Assembly (NCBI GenBank): GCA_963820055.1
Contig: CAWFYJ010000003.1
Location: 434,001 to 498,000 of the forward strand
DNA from: RHKX01 sp963820055
GTDB taxonomy: Bacteria; Actinomycetota; Thermoleophilia; Solirubrobacterales; 70-9
Length of the DNA stretch: 64,000 nt
Direction: 5' to 3'
The notes under the pieces are model-generated. The model was not told where the DNA came from, searched no databases, and worked only from the letters and a program-made list of their open reading frames with translations. The position numbers and the translations under genes are program-made. Below, one piece after another: positions 27,257-36,219 of this stretch (positions are counted from its first letter, which is position 1; every line of letters starts with the position of its first letter).

Positions 27257-29839
27257 ATGGGAATGAGGAACCGACTGGTCATATCCATCGTGCTGGGATT
27301 GCTCCTGGCCATCACCGCGGCGGGAGCCGTCGGCGCTCAGTCGAACGGTGTCTCGGTCGACCTCCCCGGCGGCGGCAACATCGATCCCGGCCAGGTCCTC
27401 CCCGCCTGCTCCAACCTTCGTGACGATGACGGCGACGGGGCCGTCGACCTCGGCGACCCCGGTTGCGCCAACCCTCTAGACGGGGATGAGACTGACGCGG
27501 CGACCCCGCCGACGACCACCACCCCGCCGACGACCACCACCCCGCCGCCGACGACGACGACCGATCCCTCGACGACGACGACGGACCCGACGACTTCGAC
27601 CGGTGACGACACGAACCCGCCGCCCCGCGACGACCCCTCCGATCTCCCCGGCAGCAAGAACCCGTTCGGCGGCGGCAAGGACGGCGGCAAGTCCTTCTCC
27701 GTCAAGGACGAGTCCGGCGACCAGAAGGGCCAGAACAAGCCCAAGGATCCGGAGACGATCCCGACCCCGGAGATCCGCCGGCCCGACGGCACGCCGACGA
27801 ACTCCAACCCGACGGTCACGATCGGCAGCACCGGCGCCGCTCCGATCGGTGTCCCCAACTTCGTCATCGAGCAGTTCTCGATCCCGCCCTTCCTGCTCCC
27901 GATCTACCAGGCCTGCGGAACCCAGTACGGGGTGCCGTGGGAGGTCCTCGCCTCGATCAACCGGATCGAGACCGCGTTCGGAACGAACCTCAACGTCTCC
28001 ACCGCCGGTGCTCTCGGCTGGATGCAGTTCATGCCCGCGACCTGGGACATGTACGGAGTCGACGCGAACAACGACGGCCGCAAGGACCCCTTCAACCCGG
28101 TCGACGCGATCTGCGCCGCCGCCAGGTACCTGAAGGCCGCCGGCGCCCAGGACGACCTCTACGGCGCGATCTTCGCCTACAACCATGCCGACTGGTACGT
28201 CGATGAAGTTCTGCTCTACGCCAAGCAGTACGGCAACCTCCCCAGCGGCCTGGTCGACTCGCTGACCGGCCTCACCGAGGGCGCCCACTTCCCGGTCGCC
28301 GCGAAGGCCCGCTACGCCGACGACATCTCCGAGCGCGACGCCGTTCGCCGCGCCGCGCCGACGCCGGGCTCGAGCGGCAACGCCGCCGACGTCATCTCCG
28401 ACTCCCCCACCCGCCGCGGCATCGACATCTACTCGAAGTCGGGAGCCCCGGTCGTCGCCGCCAATGACGGCGTCATCACCAAGATCGGGAAGAGCAAGGA
28501 GCTCGGCAACTTCATCGTCCTCCGCGACGCCTACGGCAACGAGTACACCTACGCACAGCTCGGCAAGATCGCCAAGGCGATCCCGGTGCCCAAGCAGCAC
28601 AGCCTCAGCGCCAAGGACTTCGACCTGATCACCCCTCCGGGAGACGGCGACGCCAAGCCGAAGGTCTCGGCCAGCGAGACGACCCGGGCGCAGACGATTC
28701 ACAACGAGGCCGAGGGCGACGGCGGCAAGGGCAAGTCCGGCGGCGACGCCAAGGGCGCTCCGAAGCGCGCCGCCTCGAAGTCGAGCGCAGCCGCGACCAC
28801 GGACGCAGGCCCGACCAACACTGAGAACAGCCGCGACCGCCTCTTCGCCCTCCCGAAGCGCAAGGACAACGGCGGCAACGGCAGCAGCGACCTCGGCGCC
28901 CAGGTCGACGACCTGCTCGGCAAGGGCATGCCCGGCTACGAGACCTTCAAGTCCTACTTCTCGGGCATCGTCCAGTTCAACTCGAAGACCATGGACACCG
29001 CTCCGCTGCGCAAGGGCTCGAAGGTCGTCGGCGGCACGATCATCGGCGAGGTCGGCCAGGCCGACCCCCAGGTCGCTCCCCACCTCCACTTCGCGATCAC
29101 GCCGGCCGGTCGCGGCGCCCACACGATCGACCCGAAGCCGATCCTCGACGGCTGGAAGCTGCTCGAGGCGACGGCGATCTACCGCGCCGCCGGCAAGAAC
29201 CCGTTCGCCGACCAGGCCACCGTCGGTCAGGTCCTGCTCGCGTCGAAGTCGCAGCTGCAGCGTCAGGTGCTCGCCGACCCGCGCCTCGAGATCTACTCCT
29301 GCGGCCGCGAGGACATCGCCACCGGTCAGATCGACCGCCGCGTCCTCGCCGTCCTCGAGTACCTGGTCGCCCGCGGCTACAGGCTCACGATCACGTCGCT
29401 CAAGTGCGGCCACAGCATCATGACCACGTCCGGCAACGTCAGCGCCCACTCGACCGGCGATGCGGTCGACATCGCCATGGTCAACGGGATCCCGATCCTC
29501 GGCAACCAGGGCAGCGGCTCGATCACCGAGGCCGTCATCAACGACCTCCTGAAGCTCCAGGGCTCGATGGAGCCGGCGCAGATCATCTCGCTGATGGAGA
29601 TGGGCGGACCGACCTTCGCGATGGCCGACCACAACGACCACATCCACGTCGGCTACACGCCGGACGGCACCGACAGCAGCGGCCAGCCGGTCACCGGCCT
29701 GCTCAAGCCCGACCAGTGGGACAAGCTCCTCAACCGGATCTCCGAGCTCGACCAGCCGACGGTGCCCGTCAAGCCGTCCAAGTACTCGCTGCCCGCCAAG
29801 AAGGGCGACAAGGCGAGCAACGCGCACATCGGCGAGTAG
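27257..29839 (+). CDS. Multi-domain cell-wall hydrolase: SLT + M23-like + M15-like
   Basis: 860 residues, exported (signal peptide to ~27). A Cys-bounded Asp-rich motif (51-70, CSNLRDDDGDGAVDL) may bind calcium. A Thr/Pro linker runs 83-130. A lytic transglycosylase domain (~205-320) has Glu238 in NRIETAFGTN and GWMQFMP. An M23/LytM domain is split: first half at ~385-440 (RRGIDIYSKSGAPV), second at ~565-630 (VAPHLHFAI), with a ~125-residue charged insert. The first zinc His of M23 is Arg (R387), Asp390 is kept, and His609/611 are present. A C-terminal M15-like carboxypeptidase has SAHSTGDAVD (His731, Asp738) and DHIHVGY (His795/797). It would cut both glycan and peptide in peptidoglycan. Confidence 0.9.
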   Translation: MGMRNRLVISIVLGLLLAITAAGAVGAQSNGVSVDLPGGGNIDPGQVLPACSNLRDDDGDGAVDLGDPGCANPLDGDETDAATPPTTTTPPTTTTPPPTTTTDPSTTTTDPTTSTGDDTNPPPRDDPSDLPGSKNPFGGGKDGGKSFSVKDESGDQKGQNKPKDPETIPTPEIRRPDGTPTNSNPTVTIGSTGAAPIGVPNFVIEQFSIPPFLLPIYQACGTQYGVPWEVLASINRIETAFGTNLNVSTAGALGWMQFMPATWDMYGVDANNDGRKDPFNPVDAICAAARYLKAAGAQDDLYGAIFAYNHADWYVDEVLLYAKQYGNLPSGLVDSLTGLTEGAHFPVAAKARYADDISERDAVRRAAPTPGSSGNAADVISDSPTRRGIDIYSKSGAPVVAANDGVITKIGKSKELGNFIVLRDAYGNEYTYAQLGKIAKAIPVPKQHSLSAKDFDLITPPGDGDAKPKVSASETTRAQTIHNEAEGDGGKGKSGGDAKGAPKRAASKSSAAATTDAGPTNTENSRDRLFALPKRKDNGGNGSSDLGAQVDDLLGKGMPGYETFKSYFSGIVQFNSKTMDTAPLRKGSKVVGGTIIGEVGQADPQVAPHLHFAITPAGRGAHTIDPKPILDGWKLLEATAIYRAAGKNPFADQATVGQVLLASKSQLQRQVLADPRLEIYSCGREDIATGQIDRRVLAVLEYLVARGYRLTITSLKCGHSIMTTSGNVSAHSTGDAVDIAMVNGIPILGNQGSGSITEAVINDLLKLQGSMEPAQIISLMEMGGPTFAMADHNDHIHVGYTPDGTDSSGQPVTGLLKPDQWDKLLNRISELDQPTVPVKPSKYSLPAKKGDKASNAHIGE

Positions 29840-29855
29840 CCGACCCCCGCCCGCC

Positions 29856-30689
29856 CTGGCCGCTCAGCCCCTCCTCCCCTTCGCCCAGCTAGATCTCGCC
29901 GGCAGGCTCGGCCCCGGCGACGGCCGCTACCTGATCCGTCCCGAGGGGCAAGCTGACGCCCAGCCCGACGTCCTCGTCCTCGGCACACTCGGCGCCCCCC
30001 GCGCCGGTCCGCGCCTGCGTCGCGGCAGGGCCCAGCCGCTCCACGAGGCCCCCGGGGCGACCCCTCTGCCGCTCACCCGGGCCACCCTGATCCGTCCGCG
30101 CCCGTTCAGCGACGAGGCCGCTGCGGCGACGTGGCTGCAGGAGGTCTGCTCCGACACCGAGCTGCGCGGCAGGCTCGCTCGCGAGACCGCGATCGAGCTC
30201 AACCGCCTGCTCCACGCCCATCGCACCGCCGCCGGGGACCCCTACGTACCCGACGTCGACCCCGGCCGCGCGGTCGCGGTCCGGTTCGGCTACGGGACCG
30301 GCGACGAGGTCGCCGACGGCCGCTGGCGGGCCGCCAACGAGCTTGCCGAGCCCGACCGCCTGAAGCTCGTCGGCCGCGACTACGAGGCCCTGCGGCCGCA
30401 GGAGCGCGTCGCAGCCGTCCTCGGCGGCCGCGAGTCGGTCGGGCCGCACGAGGACCTGATCGTGCGTGCTCGCGGCGACCTCGACGCCGGCAGGCTCGGC
30501 GCGGCGGCCCTCGGGCTCGACGCGGCGCTGCGGGCGATGGCGGCGAGCGGCACCGACCTTCCGGCGGCCGCCGATGCGGCCGCGACGGCGCAGCGCGCGG
30601 TCCTGGACGGCGGCACGCCCGACCGGGCATCCCTCGAGGCGGCACTGCGCGAGGCCGAGAAGTCGATTCGCAAGCGGGCGCTCGGCTAG
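29856..30689 (+). CDS. Unknown protein with no canonical start codon
   Basis: A continuous plus-strand frame runs from the end of the hydrolase gene to a stop at 30687-30689. It codes for well-composed protein: LPFAQLDLAGRLGPGDGRY, then DEAAAATWLQEVCSDTEL, then FGYGTGDEVADGRW and a helical C-terminus ending EKSIRKRALG. In this phase no ATG, GTG or TTG occurs before the GTG at 30462, which would discard most of the conserved-looking sequence. The start given is a CTG at 29856 and is a guess. Loss of a base upstream is the alternative. The product would be about 277 residues, soluble, helix-rich in the last 120. No family recognised. The next gene is convergent. Confidence 0.65.
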   Translation: MAAQPLLPFAQLDLAGRLGPGDGRYLIRPEGQADAQPDVLVLGTLGAPRAGPRLRRGRAQPLHEAPGATPLPLTRATLIRPRPFSDEAAAATWLQEVCSDTELRGRLARETAIELNRLLHAHRTAAGDPYVPDVDPGRAVAVRFGYGTGDEVADGRWRAANELAEPDRLKLVGRDYEALRPQERVAAVLGGRESVGPHEDLIVRARGDLDAGRLGAAALGLDAALRAMAASGTDLPAAADAAATAQRAVLDGGTPDRASLEAALREAEKSIRKRALG

Positions 30690-30711
30690 GAGCGCCGGGC
30701 GAGGCCCGGGT

Positions 30712-31443
30712 TCAGGCCCCGAGCGCCTCGAGCACGGCCGGGAGCTCGACGGCCACGTCGCCGTCCAGCTTCACCGCGGCGTCGCCGTCGTATGGGGTCG
30801 GGCCGATCGTCACCAGCGCGAGCTCGCCGCCGTGGGCGAGCGTCAGTTCCGGGAGGCCGGCGGCAGGGAAGACCTCCAGCGACGAGCCGATGCAGATGAT
30901 CAGGTCGGCGGCGGCGGCCAGTGAGCGGGCGCGCTCGATCGCCTCGACCGGCAGCATCTCCCCGAACAGGACGACGTCGGGCTTGACGAGACCCGGGCAG
31001 ATGTCGCAGACGGCGATTCCACGGCTGTCGAAGAGCCCGTCGACCTCGTCGAGGCCGTAGGAGCTCCCGCAGGTGACGCAGCTCGAGGTCGCGATCGACC
31101 CGTGGACCTCGATCAGGTCGCGGGTGCCGGCCGCGCGGTGGAGGCGGTCGATGTTCTGGGTGATGACGGCATCGAGCATGCCGTCGGCCTCCAGCTTCGC
31201 GAGGACGTCGTGCGCCGGGTTCGGTCGCTTGTCGCCGAGCATGCTGAACCGGGGCCGGTAGAAGTCCCAGAAGCGCTTCGGGTCGCGACGGAACGCGTCG
31301 ATCGACGCGACCTCGAAGGGGTCGACGTCGGACCAGATTCCCTCGCCCGGCGTCCGGAAGTCGGGGATCCCGGAGGGGACGCTGATTCCCGCGCCGGTCA
31401 GGGCGATCGTGCTGCCCGACTCGCGGATCAGCTCGGCCAGCAA
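30712..31443 (-). CDS. cobB: Sir2-family NAD-dependent protein deacylase
   Basis: 243 residues from a TTG at 31443. The frame continues upstream, where the encoded stretch (GRGPTADSGRRPPT) is not conserved, so the start is uncertain. Sirtuin marks: IALTGAGISVPSGIPDFR, ITQNIDRLHRAAG, catalytic His in IEVHGSI, and a zinc site made of CVTCG and CDIC. GSSLEVFPAAGL completes the NAD site. Removes acyl groups from lysines, often acetyl-CoA synthetases and acyl-CoA enzymes, which suits the acyl-CoA genes beside it. It follows the HADH-ECH gene by ~57 bases on the same strand. Confidence 0.92.
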   Translation of the reverse strand: MLAELIRESGSTIALTGAGISVPSGIPDFRTPGEGIWSDVDPFEVASIDAFRRDPKRFWDFYRPRFSMLGDKRPNPAHDVLAKLEADGMLDAVITQNIDRLHRAAGTRDLIEVHGSIATSSCVTCGSSYGLDEVDGLFDSRGIAVCDICPGLVKPDVVLFGEMLPVEAIERARSLAAAADLIICIGSSLEVFPAAGLPELTLAHGGELALVTIGPTPYDGDAAVKLDGDVAVELPAVLEALGA

Positions 31444-31499
31444 CTCGGCGCCCGCCGTCGTCGGCGGGCGCCTGCCGCTGTCCGCTGTCGGTCCGCGGC

Positions 31500-33509
31500 C
31501 TACTTGCCGCTCCACTTCGGTGTCCGCTTGCCGAGGAAGGCGCCGATGCCCTCCTTGGCGTCCTCGCTGAAGAACGCGGCGGCGAAGCCGGCTTTCTCGG
31601 CCTCGATGCCCTCGTCGAGGCCGCCCTTGTGGGAGACCTTCTTGATCTGCTCGACCGCGATCGGCGCCTGACCCGCGAGCTTGCGGGCGAACGACAAGGC
31701 GGTGTCGAACAGCTCGTGGTCCGGCACCAGGTAGTTGATCAGGCCGATCTCGTAGGCCTCGTCCGCCGTGATCGGGTCGCCGATCAGGTTCATCTCGAGC
31801 GCCTTCTGAGGCCCCACGAGACGTGGGAGTCGCTGAGTGCCGCCGAAGCCGGGAATGATCCCGAGCTTCACCTCGGGCTGGCCGAACACTGCCGACTCTG
31901 CGGCGATCCGCATGTCGCAGGCCATCGCCAGCTCGCACCCGCCACCGAAGGCGAGCGAGTTGACGGCCGCGATCGTCGCGATGCCCTCGGTTCCGAACTC
32001 GCGGAGCAGCGCGTGGCCGTCCTCGATCAGCTCCTTGCCGCCGGCCTCGTCCATCTTCGTGAACGCCTTGATGTCGGCGCCGGCCGAGAACACCATTCCG
32101 AGCGGCGCCGCCGACGCGACGACCATCGCGTGGATCGAGTCGTCCGCCTTGAGCTTCTCCCAGACCGTGCGCAGGTCGACGATGACCTGCGGGCTGATCG
32201 AGTTCATCGGCAGGTTGGCGAGCCAGACGATCGCGACGCCGCCCTCGCGGGTCTCGAGCTTGATCGTGTCGGTCTGGTCACCCTCGTCGGGCTGCGCGTA
32301 GGCGTAGAAGCCCTGGCCGCTCTTCGCTCCGAGCCGGCCCTGGGCGACGAGTCGCCGCAGGGTCACCGGGACCGAGAATCGGTCCGGGTGCTCCTCGGCG
32401 AGCTCCTCGAGCTTCTCGAGGACCACGTCGAGCCCGGTGGCGTCCGCCTTGGTGAACGGCGGCAGCAGGCCGCGGCGCGGGTCGAGCCCGGCGCCGGCCA
32501 TCATCCCGAGGTCGATCTCGCGCACGGTGCAGACCCCCTCCTCGAGGATCAGGCAGGCCTCGACGAGCGCCTTCAGCGAGAACATCTCGACGAGCTCGTC
32601 GACGTCCGGGTCGGCGTCGCCGTCGAGGTTCGGCTCGCCGTCCTTGTAAGCGCCCTCACCGCCCGTCTTGACGCCGAGCTTGCCCTCGGAGACGAGCTTC
32701 TCCATGCCGGGGTGCACGTAGAAGCGGTCGCCGTAGGACTCCCGGAGGTGCTCGGCGACGTGCAGGACGGTGTCGAGGCCGAGGAAGTCGGTGAGGATGA
32801 ACGGACCCATCGGCGCGGCGTTGGCGGCGGCGATGCCCTCGTCGATCTTCTTGATCGAGAGGCCCTTCTCGGCCTGCTCGCGCCAGACCTCGGCAACGGA
32901 CGAGTTGAGGATCCGGTTGACGACGAAGCCGGGGACCTCGTCGCAGACGATCGGCTGCTTCTTGATCGCCTGGGCGAAGTTGAAGGCCGTCGAGATCGTC
33001 TCGTCGGAGGTGTCGTCGCCGCGAACGATCTCGAGCAGCGGCATTATCGACGCCGGGTAGAAGAAGTGGAAGCCGACGACCTTCTCGGGCCGCAGTGTTG
33101 CCTCACCCATCTCGGTGATCGAGAGCGACGATGTGTTGCTGCTGATCACGGCGTGACCAGGGGTGACGCGGTCGAGCTCGGCGAAGACCGACTGCTTGAT
33201 CTCCATCCGCTCGGGCGCCGCCTCGATCACGAAGTCGACGTCGCCGAAGGACGAGTAGTCGGTCGTGCCCTCGATCCGGCCCATGACCTCCTCGAGGCGG
33301 GCGTCGGCCTGCTCCTGGGTCAGCTTCTCTTTGGAGACGAGCTTGTCGAGCTGGCTCTTGGTGACCTCACGGGCCTTGTCGAGTCCGTGATCGACGAACT
33401 TCTGGTCGATGTCCTTGAGGACGACGTCGATGTCGGCGACGGCGATCGCCTGGGCGATCTCGCCCCCCATCGTGCCGGCGCCGACGACTGCTGCCTTGAA
33501 GACGAACAT
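31500..33509 (-). CDS. 3-hydroxyacyl-CoA dehydrogenase / enoyl-CoA hydratase fusion
   Basis: 669 residues from the ATG at 33509 with AAGGAG six bases upstream. The N-terminal half (~1-400) is a 3-hydroxyacyl-CoA dehydrogenase: FKAAVVGAGTMGGEIAQAI, SSNTSSLSITEM, GFHFFYPASIMPLLEIV and EVPGFVVNRIL. The C-terminal half (~415-669) is an enoyl-CoA hydratase: SAGADIKAF, FGGGCELAMACDMRI and PEVKLGIIPGFGGTQRLP, with both catalytic Glu kept. FadB/FadJ proteins have the hydratase first. Here the order is reversed. Two steps of beta-oxidation in one chain. Likely co-transcribed with the sirtuin. Confidence 0.95.
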   Translation of the reverse strand: MFVFKAAVVGAGTMGGEIAQAIAVADIDVVLKDIDQKFVDHGLDKAREVTKSQLDKLVSKEKLTQEQADARLEEVMGRIEGTTDYSSFGDVDFVIEAAPERMEIKQSVFAELDRVTPGHAVISSNTSSLSITEMGEATLRPEKVVGFHFFYPASIMPLLEIVRGDDTSDETISTAFNFAQAIKKQPIVCDEVPGFVVNRILNSSVAEVWREQAEKGLSIKKIDEGIAAANAAPMGPFILTDFLGLDTVLHVAEHLRESYGDRFYVHPGMEKLVSEGKLGVKTGGEGAYKDGEPNLDGDADPDVDELVEMFSLKALVEACLILEEGVCTVREIDLGMMAGAGLDPRRGLLPPFTKADATGLDVVLEKLEELAEEHPDRFSVPVTLRRLVAQGRLGAKSGQGFYAYAQPDEGDQTDTIKLETREGGVAIVWLANLPMNSISPQVIVDLRTVWEKLKADDSIHAMVVASAAPLGMVFSAGADIKAFTKMDEAGGKELIEDGHALLREFGTEGIATIAAVNSLAFGGGCELAMACDMRIAAESAVFGQPEVKLGIIPGFGGTQRLPRLVGPQKALEMNLIGDPITADEAYEIGLINYLVPDHELFDTALSFARKLAGQAPIAVEQIKKVSHKGGLDEGIEAEKAGFAAAFFSEDAKEGIGAFLGKRTPKWSGK

Positions 33510-33600
33510 TCCGCTCCTTACGTGGATCTGATCTGGGTGCCTGGCGCGCGGCGAGGCTGCCGTCACGCACGGCCGGAGCGGGGCTCCGGGGACCGCAAGG

Positions 33601-34050
33601 CTACCCGTTCGCCTCGAGCCGGAGAGCGCCGAGCGAGCGCTCGAGCGAGCGCCGCATCTGGGTCCGGATGAAGAGGAAATCGGTGATCGCGCCGAACGGT
33701 CCGCCGCCCTCGAGCCCGTAGTCGAGGCGTTGGGTCACCTTCGTCCGCCGCTCGTCGCCGCCGGAGAGCATCTCGAAGGCCGTCTCGAGGGTCCCCTTCG
33801 ACTCCGGGTCCTCGAACTCGATGCGGTGCAGCGAGCGGGGCTCGTGGGCAACGACGCGCTCGCGTACCCGACCGCGGCCGGCCGCGGTCGAACGCCAGAC
33901 GAGCTCGCCGCCGGGCTCCGGATAGCCATCGGCGGACATGACCGCCGCAAAGCCGTCCACCCACGAGGCCCACCGGTCGGCGTCGAAATAGAGGTCCCAG
34001 ACCTCGGCCAGCGGGGCCTCAACCTCGACCGAGGCCTCAACCCTCGCCAT
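33601..34050 (-). CDS. SRPBCC (START/Bet v1-like) family protein
   Basis: 149 residues. Pattern of a polyketide-cyclase/dehydrase-like lipid-binding fold: VEASVEVEAPLAEVWDLYFD, then W..WVDGF, GRGRVRERVVAHEPRSLHRI and a C-terminal long helix (RTQMRRSLERSLGALRLEAN). It overlaps the PadR gene by 14 bases, so it is translated with its presumed regulator. Such pairs often bind a hydrophobic ligand, or act in toxin handling. Ligand unknown. Confidence 0.88.
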   Translation of the reverse strand: MARVEASVEVEAPLAEVWDLYFDADRWASWVDGFAAVMSADGYPEPGGELVWRSTAAGRGRVRERVVAHEPRSLHRIEFEDPESKGTLETAFEMLSGGDERRTKVTQRLDYGLEGGGPFGAITDFLFIRTQMRRSLERSLGALRLEANG

Positions 34051-34492
34051 AGATCTCCCGCTTGATCAGGGTGACCGTCCGGATCATCGAGTCGAGGAAC
34101 GGCGAGAGCTCGCCCTGGAGCCGCTCGTACTCGGCGCTGCCGGCGTCGGTGATCGAGTAGAAGCGCCGCGTCCGCCGGTCGGGGTGCTCCCAGCGCCCCT
34201 CGATCATCCCCCGTTTCTCGAGGTCGCGGAGCAGCGGGTACATCGTGTTCGGGTTGACCGTGATCACACCTTGGGTGATCTCCTCGATCTCCTCGATCAG
34301 CCGGTTCCCGTAGGCGGGCTCGCGCGCGACGAGATGGAGGACGAGGAGCGGGAAGACGTCGCGGCGGCGAAGCTCGCTCCCGAACACGTCGGACGCACGG
34401 CCGCCGCCCCGGGAGCCCTTGCGGCTCCGCTCAGTCGCGCGGGTCGCCTCGGCGACCGCCTCCGCCATCGGCTTCGAATGCCCATCGGCCAT
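34037..34492 (-). CDS. PadR-family transcriptional regulator
   Basis: 151 residues. After a disordered basic start (~38 residues) the winged helix reads DVFPLLVLHLVAREPAYGNR then NTMYPLLRDLEKRGMIEGRW and RRTRRFYSITDAGSAEYE, the PadR signature. The C-terminal helix dimerises. Co-encoded with the SRPBCC protein and probably represses the pair. I saw no convincing palindrome in the ~60 bases upstream. The extended N-terminus is longer than in most PadR proteins. Confidence 0.92.
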   Translation of the reverse strand: MADGHSKPMAEAVAEATRATERSRKGSRGGGRASDVFGSELRRRDVFPLLVLHLVAREPAYGNRLIEEIEEITQGVITVNPNTMYPLLRDLEKRGMIEGRWEHPDRRTRRFYSITDAGSAEYERLQGELSPFLDSMIRTVTLIKREIYGEG

Positions 34493-34737
34493 GGGCCGAC
34501 TATAGGCCCCGCCCCCGAGGGCTCAGCCGTCCAGTCGGCCCTGCAGAACTCAAGTTCCCGTTTCCGCCTCCCGATAGGAGCGCGAGTAGAGGTCGGCGGA
34601 TCGCCTGTAGGGCGCGCCCAGGGAAGGGCGTGACCAGGGCCAGGAAGGCCTCAGGTGAGCGGCCGGACAGGATGTCCAGCCGGCCCACCAGTCGCATCCG
34701 CCGGCCTCTACCGATTGTTTCGCCCCGGAACGACGAA
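34493..34737. other. Non-coding gap upstream of padR
   Basis: About 245 bases between padR and the terminator of the acyl-CoA dehydrogenase gene. It contains the padR promoter region. All frames are short or Arg/Pro-rich. No RNA gene recognised. Confidence 0.35.
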
Positions 34738-34759
34738 GGGCCGAGCTCTCGCCCGGCCC
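34738..34759 (-). terminator. Hairpin after the acyl-CoA dehydrogenase gene
   Basis: GGGCCG (34738-34743) pairs with CGGCCC (34754-34759) around a 10-base loop, 27 bases past the stop of the leftward gene. On that strand it is followed by TTCGTCGTT, a weak T-rich end. It fits a terminator of the actinobacterial type. Confidence 0.5.
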
Positions 34760-34786
34760 CTCGGCACAGTCGTGGTCGGAGCGTCC

Positions 34787-35995
34787 CTACGCGGGGACGA
34801 CCTCCTCGACGCCCTTGTTCTCGGCCAGGGCCTCGGGGATGGGCTCGTTGACGTTGCGGCCCATCAGGACCTCCTTGGCGATGACCAGGCGCTGGATCTG
34901 CGAGGTGCCCTCGTAGAGCTGCATGATCTTCGCGTCGCGCATGAGCTTCTCGACCGGGTACTCCTTGATGAACCCGTAGCCGCCGTAGACCTGGACGGCG
35001 TCGGTCGCGACCTCCATCGCCGAATCGGCGGAGAACCGCTTCGCGTGCGACGCGGCCAGCGTGTTGCGGAGGCCGTTGTCGAGCAGCGATGCGGACTGCC
35101 ACGTCAGCAGTCGGCCGGCCTCGACCTTGGTCGCCATGTCGGCGATCATGAACGCGACCGCCTGGTGCATGGCGATCGGGACGCCGAACTGGACGCGCTC
35201 CTTCGAGTACTCGCAGGCGAACTCGAACGCCGCACGGGCGATACCGACCGCCATCGCGGCAACGCCGGGACGGGTGCGGTCGAGAGTCATCATCGCCAGC
35301 TTGAACCCCTTGTTCTCCTCGCCGAGGAGGTTGCCGACGGGGATCTCGCTCTCGTTGAACGTGACCGTGGCGGTGTTGGAGGCACGCTGTCCGAGCTTGT
35401 CCTCCTTCTTGTCGATGACGACGCTGTCGTCACGCGGGACGACGAAGGCGGAGATGCCGCGGTGACCGGCCTCCTTGTCGGTCTTGGCGTAGACGGTGTA
35501 CCAGTCGGCGTACTGACCGTTCGTGATGAAGCACTTGGAGCCGTTGATGACCCACTTGTCGCCCTTCTTCGTGGCGGTCGTCTTCATCCCCGAGACATCG
35601 GAGCCGGCGTCCGGCTCCGTCAGGCAGAAGCTCGCGAGCTTCGGCGCCTCGGTCAGCATCCCGAGGTACTCCTTCTTGACCTCTTCACTGCCGCCCAGTG
35701 CGACCGGCGCCGAGGCGAGGCCGTTGGCCGCGAGCGAGGTGCCGATGCCGGAACAACCCCAGCCGAGCTCCTCCTCGATCAGACAGCCGGACAGGTAGTC
35801 GAGACCTGGGCCGCCGTACTGCTCGGGGGTGTGGGTGTTCATCAAGCCGACCTCCCAGGCCTTCTCGATGACCTCCTGGGGCCAGGTGCCTTCCTTGTCG
35901 AACTCCCAGGCAACCTTGCGCATTTCCTTCTCAGCGAAGTTGTGCGCCATCTCCCGCAGGTCCTTCTGCTCGTCAGTGAGGGTGAAGTCAACCAC
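34787..35995 (-). CDS. Acyl-CoA dehydrogenase
   Basis: 402 residues from the GTG at 35995 (AAGGAG ten bases upstream). The FAD acyl-CoA dehydrogenase fold is complete. LASFCLTEPDAGSDVSGM and WVINGSKCFITNG are the two signatures, and QVYGGYGFIKEYPVEKLMRD comes later. The catalytic Glu is in LYEGTSQIQRLVIA, the medium/short-chain position. It oxidises an acyl-CoA to the 2-enoyl-CoA and passes electrons to ETF. Single gene ended by a hairpin at 34738. A TTGAC-N6-GTCAA palindrome 105-120 bases upstream probably controls it together with the amine cluster. Confidence 0.95.
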   Translation of the reverse strand: MVDFTLTDEQKDLREMAHNFAEKEMRKVAWEFDKEGTWPQEVIEKAWEVGLMNTHTPEQYGGPGLDYLSGCLIEEELGWGCSGIGTSLAANGLASAPVALGGSEEVKKEYLGMLTEAPKLASFCLTEPDAGSDVSGMKTTATKKGDKWVINGSKCFITNGQYADWYTVYAKTDKEAGHRGISAFVVPRDDSVVIDKKEDKLGQRASNTATVTFNESEIPVGNLLGEENKGFKLAMMTLDRTRPGVAAMAVGIARAAFEFACEYSKERVQFGVPIAMHQAVAFMIADMATKVEAGRLLTWQSASLLDNGLRNTLAASHAKRFSADSAMEVATDAVQVYGGYGFIKEYPVEKLMRDAKIMQLYEGTSQIQRLVIAKEVLMGRNVNEPIPEALAENKGVEEVVPA

Positions 35996-36099
35996 CGTGG
36001 ATCGCTCCTTGTAAGTGTTGGTTAGGGGCTGCTCGGATACGGGACAGGGCGTCTACCAGCGGTATTCACGCTCATTTGCGGCCCGTGGCCGAAAACCGA

Positions 36100-36115
36100 T
36101 TGACCAATCAGTCAA
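36100..36115. promoter_or_regulatory. Palindromic operator TTGAC-N6-GTCAA (copy 1)
   Basis: TTGACCAATCAGTCAA, with perfect 5-base arms around six bases, lies in an AT-richer patch upstream of the acyl-CoA dehydrogenase start. The same arms and spacing recur at 49851 and 55882. The form suits a TetR-family dimer. Confidence 0.6.
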
Positions 36116-36219
36116 CCGCGGGAAAGGATAGCCCCTAGCGCTGACGGGCGCAAACCGTGGAAGGTCGCCGGCCCGGCTCCGGCCGCGCATCGGCTGCTCG
36201 CCGCTCACCTGACGCGAAG

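Noticed and set aside
27510..27610. Short direct repeats (ACGACCACC-type) that might suggest a repeat array
   Set aside because: They encode the Thr/Pro linker of the hydrolase. Unit length is irregular and there are no spacers, so it is not a CRISPR array.
27476..29827. A 783-codon open frame on the minus strand
   Set aside because: Antisense to the three-module hydrolase. No motif, and composition typical of a shadow frame.
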